Assembly (NCBI GenBank): GCA_946894095.1
Contig: OX335642.1
Location: forward strand, 29,647,021-29,711,020
Length of the DNA: 64,000 bases
Reading direction: 5' to 3'
Source of the DNA: Incurvaria masculella
Lineage: Eukaryota > Arthropoda > Insecta > Lepidoptera > Incurvariidae
This document shows, piece by piece, positions 58,511-64,000 of this stretch (position 1 is its first letter; each line of letters opens with the position of its first letter). The position numbers and the translations under genes are program-made. Below the pieces are notes generated by a model. The model saw only the letters and a program-made list of their open reading frames with translations, had not been told where the DNA came from and searched no databases.

Positions 58511-60477
58511 AAGAAATAACAATCTCTTAGCCGCCTCTTTCGACATGCACGGTAAGAAATGCAGTGGGTCAAATAGTCTTATTTTTATTAATCGGAACCC
58601 ACACAGTAATACTGTTTGTGTGATAAAAGCAACGCATATCCAAAAGTAAATTGAAAATATTCAGAACATGTTAGTTATGTATTCGTTCGGAGTTCGAACA
58701 TTTTTAAGCGGACTCGTAAACTGATGCCAATGAAAGTGACAAGTGATAATTGCTTATTTTACACGTCACGTATTCATATTCGTCATCAAAATTTGGTTCT
58801 GCAATGATGTGGACATACATTTAAAAGTACTTCGTGAATTTATGCATTCAGAATTAATGAAATGTATATTTTTTCTTCAAAATGAACTGAAAATACTGAT
58901 ATGAGGTACCGTGGTTAACACTCCTACGTATTAGGGTTTGTAAGAAACGGCTCATGATGTAGCATAGATACACCGAGGGTAGGCCCTTATATTAAAGTAG
59001 TTATTTACATCAAAGTGCTTCCTCATTTCCTTATTTGGTATTAGCTACAGTACCCGGCTCCGCTCGGGTCAATGTCGTGTTGGATTGATTTCGGTCTGAA
59101 TTATTTCCTGGATAAAAAGTAACCCAAAAGACTGGTCCAAGACTATGTATCCATCAGGCATTATTTAATGATTAACATCGACATATTCCCATTTAGAGCT
59201 TCGTAAACATTTGGGAGCGAATTTTAAAAGCATGTGCCGCCAGACCCTTATTGCACTGGCACTAAGAAATTGATACAAAACCAACAAAGTCGGGATTAAC
59301 CCTACCACCTTCCTTACTTTTACAAAGTTTAATGAGGAATACCAACCACAGCCACCTTCAACATCGAAAACGGTGACCCATCCGGAATCTGACTGCGCCC
59401 AGAGTTTCTATACGTTGATAAAATACGCAAATAAATCGGGCGAGTGGTTCGAAGTTATCGCTCTACATGATATCGTGGATCTTTCTGTAGGCCTTTTTAA
59501 CACCTACAATTTTCGAGTACATAGTAACATACATACATACATACATACAGAACTGATTTCTAAAAATCATCAATTTAGTCTTAGTATCATACATAAAGTC
59601 TACAAACGAAGTATCTTAGAAAAGAAAGCAACTTACTCCATGAACACCCCTTACAGATTTATTATTAGTATAGATCAGACGCTAGAGCCGGTCCTAGGTT
59701 GACTTAAGTAAATATACTTTTACGTACTAAGCAAGTACGTCACTTATTCCAAGGAATGTGATATGTATGTAGAATCGAACGTCAAGCATACAATAAATTA
59801 AGACAGAAAGCTGTAAAAAGGACTACTGACTACCGCAATTCTGGATTTTAACCAACAAGCAAACCTTTCGCGGGCAGTGTTCATAACTTTTAAACTTTAC
59901 TTGTTTTTCAATGAAGTATCCACATGTTTCTGTTTATCTGAAAATCTAGATTCCCAATTGAAATATACACGGTGTTAACCCAAGTAGGCGACATTCCCGA
60001 AAGGGGGTTATTTTGGGTCATATACTTATGCCGAAAAAGTAGGTTTTTTTTTTGTTTTGACCTTTTGTTTTAAAATTTTCGATTTCTAATACTAGTATGA
60101 AAACATAGTATTTCGTAATACGAATCGCTCTGCATTAACAAAAAGTTCTAAAGTAGAACATTTTTCAAAATAAATGTGAAAATTTACATTCGGATCGACG
60201 CAGTAAAATTGGCGGCGGCGAGGAGTCAGCTGCGAGACAGCAAACGCGTGACCTTGGCAGTGGCGCGAACACATGGCGTGCTTACACCATTCCAAAGGGA
60301 AATTGTCGCTGAGGTTAAAGTTTGGATTAAATCTGCAATTTTTTTTTTCTATTTTAGATTTAATTTTTAATACCACAAAATGATATATATAAATAGTTAA
60401 ATAATCGGTATTAAAATAAAAATGTCGCGAAAAAAATTAAGACCGTGCATAAAAAAAAGAGCGGTTCAGTGGGCTGC
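58511..60477. other. No gene; LINE and SINE debris
   Basis: 59045-59150 is RTE-like debris on the minus strand (CCCGGCTCCGCTCGGGTCA). 59280-59420 is a decayed 5S-headed SINE, minus strand (TGACCCATCCGGAATCTGAC). 59529-59549 is (ACAT)n. 59760-59885 is a decayed family H SINE. Confidence 0.45.
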
Positions 60478-60650
60478 TACCAGCGAGTAAGTAAGGACGA
60501 GTGGCGATCGAAACTCATTCGTATGGTGCGACGTAGCACGTATTAGTGTCAGTACCTATTGAGCGAATTGACTGGCCGGCACTACCGCCATTGAATGTGG
60601 AGTGGCAACACCGCCGCAATACAAACGAGTTTCCGTTGCCACTCCCGCCC
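60478..60650 (+). repeat. Dispersed repeat J, copy 4
   Basis: GATCGAAACTCATTCGTATG and GAATTGACTGGCCGGCACTA. Confidence 0.6.
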
Positions 60651-60924
60651 TTGCTGGCTCGCTGGCAGCAATCAACAAAATTTCAGCTGCACGCTGCGCA
60701 GGGGTCCGTCCGGCGGGAAACGCTTTTCACTTACAACACTGTCCATAAATCGCTGGGACAATACGCCGCATGATTCACGCTACGTACACTAGTTGGGAGA
60801 CAATACGGCGCGGACAATGCTACATACGTGTCTGTCGGCGACACTGATTTACCGGCCGCGGTGGCCAACCGGCCTAACAGACTCGTATTAACGAATTCGA
60901 TCACGCAGACATTTCATAATCGAC

Positions 60925-61090
60925 ATTTAAATCAGTAGACTCGTAATCAAAATATTTCTTCAAACATTCATCCGCTCCACCTATATTTACCCCCTGTCAC
61001 TAGATTTCAGTTTTTTCCGCACATACTTCTGTTTTACCAAACCTCTGAAAATAAACATAATAATAGTCTGAGCACCTATAGAGTTAAATA
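60925..61090 (+). repeat. Dispersed repeat I, copy 2
   Basis: Collinear with 53185-53345; about 160 bp, diverged. Confidence 0.65.
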
Positions 61091-61109
61091 CTGTTAAAAA
61101 TATAAACAC

Positions 61110-61329
61110 ACAATTATTTAAGGGTTTACGTAATTATAATGTTAATATCTACTCCCAGGTAGGGTTGGTCACCCAGGGAGGAAAATGACCACAACCTCAA
61201 AACCTCTAAGGTTGAGAGAGGCCTAAGCCCTGCAGTGGGTGGCACTAGAGCTATATCAGATAACTTCAGGTCAAAAATAGTAATATGTGTGCTAAAAAGG
61301 CTTAAATAAATAAATAAATAAATAAATAG
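61110..61329 (+). mobile_element. LINE 3' end with (AAAT)n tail
   Basis: GGTTGAGAGAGGCCTAAGCC followed by CTGCAGTGGG and, at 61305-61329, AAATAAATAAATAAATAAAT. The GAGGCCTA-CCCTGCAGTGG block is common in lepidopteran LINE 3' ends. Confidence 0.7.
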
Positions 61330-61440
61330 GTAAATGTACTCGGCTCCGCTCGGTTCAGTGTCGTTTCTTGAGCGATGTTGGGCCAAATTGTTTCCTGGAA
61401 TTATATGAGTTCCCCAAAAAATATCCATCCCCTTTTTAAA
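61330..61440 (-). mobile_element. RTE-like repeat fragment
   Basis: TACTCGGCTCCGCTCGGTTC and TTGTTTCCTGGAATTA, as at 59045-59150. Confidence 0.55.
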
Positions 61441-61497
61441 ATTCATGGTTCGAGTTTAATTGTTGCCACAAAATGTAGCCTACACTGAAAAAAATAA

Positions 61498-61697
61498 TCA
61501 GGTTGGTACGAAAAGATGGTCGAAGCGGCAATGAAAAATTGTCCGTGTTTTCCATCCAGTTCAATGTAGCCGTGCTCATAAAGGAAAGGTCCTGGCATGG
61601 CACCTAATTCCTTCGGGAATGTGGTGTATTGGGCTAATATCATAACGGTAGTTGTGTGGTATTAGCCATCCATATAAGGTCGCATAAAAAAAAAAGA
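61498..61697 (+). mobile_element. SINE tail (family B), near consensus
   Basis: AGATGGTCGAAGCGGCAATG to the terminal A-run; almost identical to 5765-5960 except for a 5' truncation. Confidence 0.88.
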
Positions 61698-61699
61698 GC

Positions 61700-62045
61700 C
61701 AACTAAGTAAATTGGTTACTCTAACTCAGCGAAAACAGTTAGTCTGCTACTGTAACTTTCAATTTTTTTTACTGTGTGCAATAACTGTTTCTTGCTTTGG
61801 TATTTTTTCCATTCATTACGTCTTATATTCAGTGTTCAGCCTGATTAAATTTCTGTACCTCTTGAAACTGGACGGTTACACGCCTGCTTTGTATTCAGCC
61901 GTAATGTTCAATCAGTTAAAATAACCGTTTCAAAATCATCTGATTTGTCACGCGTGTTATTTTCACCAACTGTTTTGGCTCATTTATAGATACTTACCGC
62001 AATACATTATTAATAATGAGAAATACTTTACCATAAATGATAAAA
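61700..62045 (+). repeat. Dispersed repeat E, copy 3
   Basis: TGGTTACTCTAACTCAGCG to TAATGAGAAATACTTTACC, about 85% like copy 1 by eye with internal deletions. Confidence 0.8.
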
Positions 62046-62087
62046 TGTTGACTGTGCTAAAACAGAGTGCTCATAACTTTTTTAAGT

Positions 62088-62212
62088 GTATGTCTTTTCA
62101 CAGATCCATGCTCTTTCTATACCAAATTTCATCAAAATTGGTTCAGCTGTTTAGGCGTGAAAACGTAACAGACAGAGTTACATTAGCATTTATAATATTA
62201 GGATGGATATAA
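62088..62212 (-). mobile_element. RTE-like repeat fragment
   Basis: ACCAAATTTCATCAAAATTG, GCGTGAAAACGTAACAGACA and TTATAATATTAGGATGGAT are the reverse of the words at 6012-6525. Confidence 0.75.
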
Positions 62213-62756
62213 TGGATTTCATCGATTATGGATTATAAATTATTTCTTAAAACTGTGGATCGCGAGTCCACAGTTCGGGGCGAACTACTAGTATTTATTT
62301 TTTTACAAGCCATTGCATCCACTTTTTGCCTACACTTACGTCGACACTGTACTCAAGTCTTCGTCAATCCGGAACGAACAATTAAAAAGGCGCTTTCACT
62401 CGTGTGTATAAATTTAATGGGGAAAAAATCATTGTTTTTCGCCGCGCCCCGACGCCATTGTGACGACGAAAGATGCTTGTGAACGCCAGCAGACCTGCTG
62501 GGATATAATGATCGCTTTTTTATTTTGTTTCTAGGGGACCAACGCTTTACATTTTAAGCGAGTTGTCCCCATAGGTAAATGGAAATAAAGTGTAGATATT
62601 TACAGTTAAAATGTCTTGTTATATTTTAATGAATCTGTTCTGGTAATATTCTCAGTCAGTATGTTTTTTTTTCTGGGTATACTTTGCCAACCTGGTATTC
62701 GCTTGTAATGTTTTCAGGGAAACATAACACAAGATACAAAAATTTAACAAAAAAAA
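62213..62756. other. No gene seen
   Basis: The 84-codon frame at 62228-62482 has no recognisable domain. Confidence 0.4.
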
Positions 62757-63381
62757 TAACCGACTTCAAAGAAAAAGCACTAAAAAGTAAAAAATAATGT
62801 TCATTTTTGTAGTTACGATTTCTGATATTTTTTGAGTCGGCGTCAGCCGGGCACGCGCTGCGCCAATCAAGAGAACCTAACCTAACCTAACCTAACCTAA
62901 CCTAACCTAACCTTGGCTGACACCGACTCAAAAAATAAAAGAAATCGTAACTACAAAAATGAACATTATTTTTTACTTTTTAGTGCTTTTTCATTGAAGT
63001 CGGTTATTTTTTTTGTAATTTTTTTTTATTTGTTAATTTTTAGTGAATCTGAAGTACACTTACTAATTTGTACACGTCCTTTCCAATAAAAAAAGAATCA
63101 CCGAAATCGGTTGGCGTTATATTGAGTTATTCGTCCATTTGTCGCGCACATCTTAATACAAATTTAAGACTTTTATGATTTTCTCATGGATATCATTGTC
63201 AGAACTTAACCAAATTAAAATGGGACCACTTGGGAAGCACTAGCTATCATTTAAAAAAATAATCATCAAAATCTGTTCACCCAGGAAAAAGTTATGAGGT
63301 AACAAACATAAAAAAAAAACAAAAAAAAAAAAGAACATACAGACGAATTGATAACCTCCTCCTTTTTTTGAAGTCGGTTAA
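62757..63381. mobile_element. MITE with AACCGACTTCAAA ends and internal palindrome
   Basis: Left end AACCGACTTCAAAG at about 62759, right end TTTTTTTGAAGTCGGTTA at about 63364-63381. The left part is a ~120-bp arm palindrome (62757-63012) around a (CCTAA)n tract. The AACCGACTTC terminal word is widespread in moths and butterflies. Confidence 0.8.
62876..62912. repeat. Interstitial (CCTAA)n, insect telomere type
   Basis: Seven units of the TTAGG complement, exactly at the centre of the palindrome 62757-63012. Confidence 0.95.
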
Positions 63382-64000
63382 AAACAAATGATTATTGTTA
63401 AAAAATATTATTCTTTTATTCTAATCTATTATTCAAGAAATATATTTCTATTTCACCAAATACCATGTAGAATACGTACTTCTGAGTATAATCTCTCGTA
63501 CGGTTCAATATGTTAACACCACGCGCTACCTCTGCTTGTATATTCAAGAAAAGTATTTCTCTTTTACCAAAGACCATGTTAAATACGTACGTCTATGTAT
63601 AATCTCTCGTTCATCTTAATCCATATGTTATGCCCAACGTTGAATATGTTAACACCACCCGCTACCTTTTATACCCGACGCAATACAATAAAAACAAAAC
63701 GTATTCACAAACACATAACGAAACAAAATGGCTGCACGCAAAAAAACCTTTAGTAAATAAAAGAACGTAATTGAAAAGCTTTCGTTCTTTATTTGAAATT
63801 TCAAAGAGCTTCTCGAAACAGAATATTATTATGCGGGCGAGCAAAAGAGACAGAGCTATTGAGGTTCGAAGTTCGAATAGAGACATCTGCTATTTGAATG
63901 TGTATCGGTCGTTTTTTTGTCGCACTGTTTTAATTTAACAATGTGTTGTAGTTAATAAATATTATATTGGTTTATTTGTTGTCGATACTCGGTGGCTTTT
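63382..64000. other. No gene seen; short direct repeat
   Basis: Two copies of a ~90-bp segment at about 63428 and 63540 (ATTCAAGAAA-TATTTCT-TTT, AATACGTAC, TATAATCTCTCGT). Confidence 0.6.

Larger units (their letters stand above)
32472..64000 (+). other. Dmrt intron 3, open-ended
   Basis: No coding exon continuing phase 1 was recognised. Either the intron exceeds 31.5 kb or a short, poorly conserved exon was missed. Everything listed below lies here. Confidence 0.5.

Noticed and set aside
62228..62482. 84-codon frame
   Set aside because: No recognisable domain; next to RTE-like debris.

Overview
The window is AT-rich, gene-poor, intron-rich animal DNA and looks lepidopteran. The evidence is a mariner, CR1- and jockey-like LINEs, many tRNA-headed SINEs, MITE families that I recognise as typical of moth and butterfly genomes, and an internal (CCTAA)n tract of the insect telomere type. 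Only one host gene is supported. It is a DMRTA/Dmrt99B-type DM-domain transcription factor on the + strand, with three coding exons (17595-17699, 22598-22738, 32357-32471). Splice phases agree (0, 0, 1) and the joined reading frame gives a complete DM zinc module. Intron 1 is 4.9 kb, intron 2 is 9.6 kb, and intron 3 runs more than 31.5 kb off the window end. The C-terminal DMA-domain exon was not found and is presumably outside.

Layout. 1-4300: a LINE with an intact 974-codon endonuclease/reverse transcriptase ORF. 4300-16900: repeats upstream of the gene (SINEs, TTAA-flanked MITE, an RTE-like 3' end, exact 105-bp tandem repeats, poly-C tracts). 16900-17594: candidate promoter and leader with a four-copy degenerate repeat. 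17595-32471: the Dmrt gene, whose second intron holds a five-level nest: minisatellite, then LINE, then a 7-kb element with about 0.6-kb terminal inverted repeats, then a (ACGG)n-bearing repeat, then a 5S-headed SINE. 32472-64000: intron 3 and possibly beyond, with a frameshifted mariner, tandem piggyBac-like MITEs, PIF/Harbinger-like and hAT-like MITEs with clear target-site duplications, several SINE families, LINE 3' fragments and a palindrome with (CCTAA)n.

The strongest candidate for something undescribed is the 7-kb long-inverted-repeat element at 24322-31338. It carries no recognisable gene, contains about five tandem copies of a ~645-bp unit, and demonstrably interrupts a LINE. Second is a SINE family with a 5S rRNA-derived head that shares its tail with a tRNA-headed family. 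All repeat boundaries were read by eye, and names of repeat superfamilies rest on target-site duplications and motifs, not on a database search.
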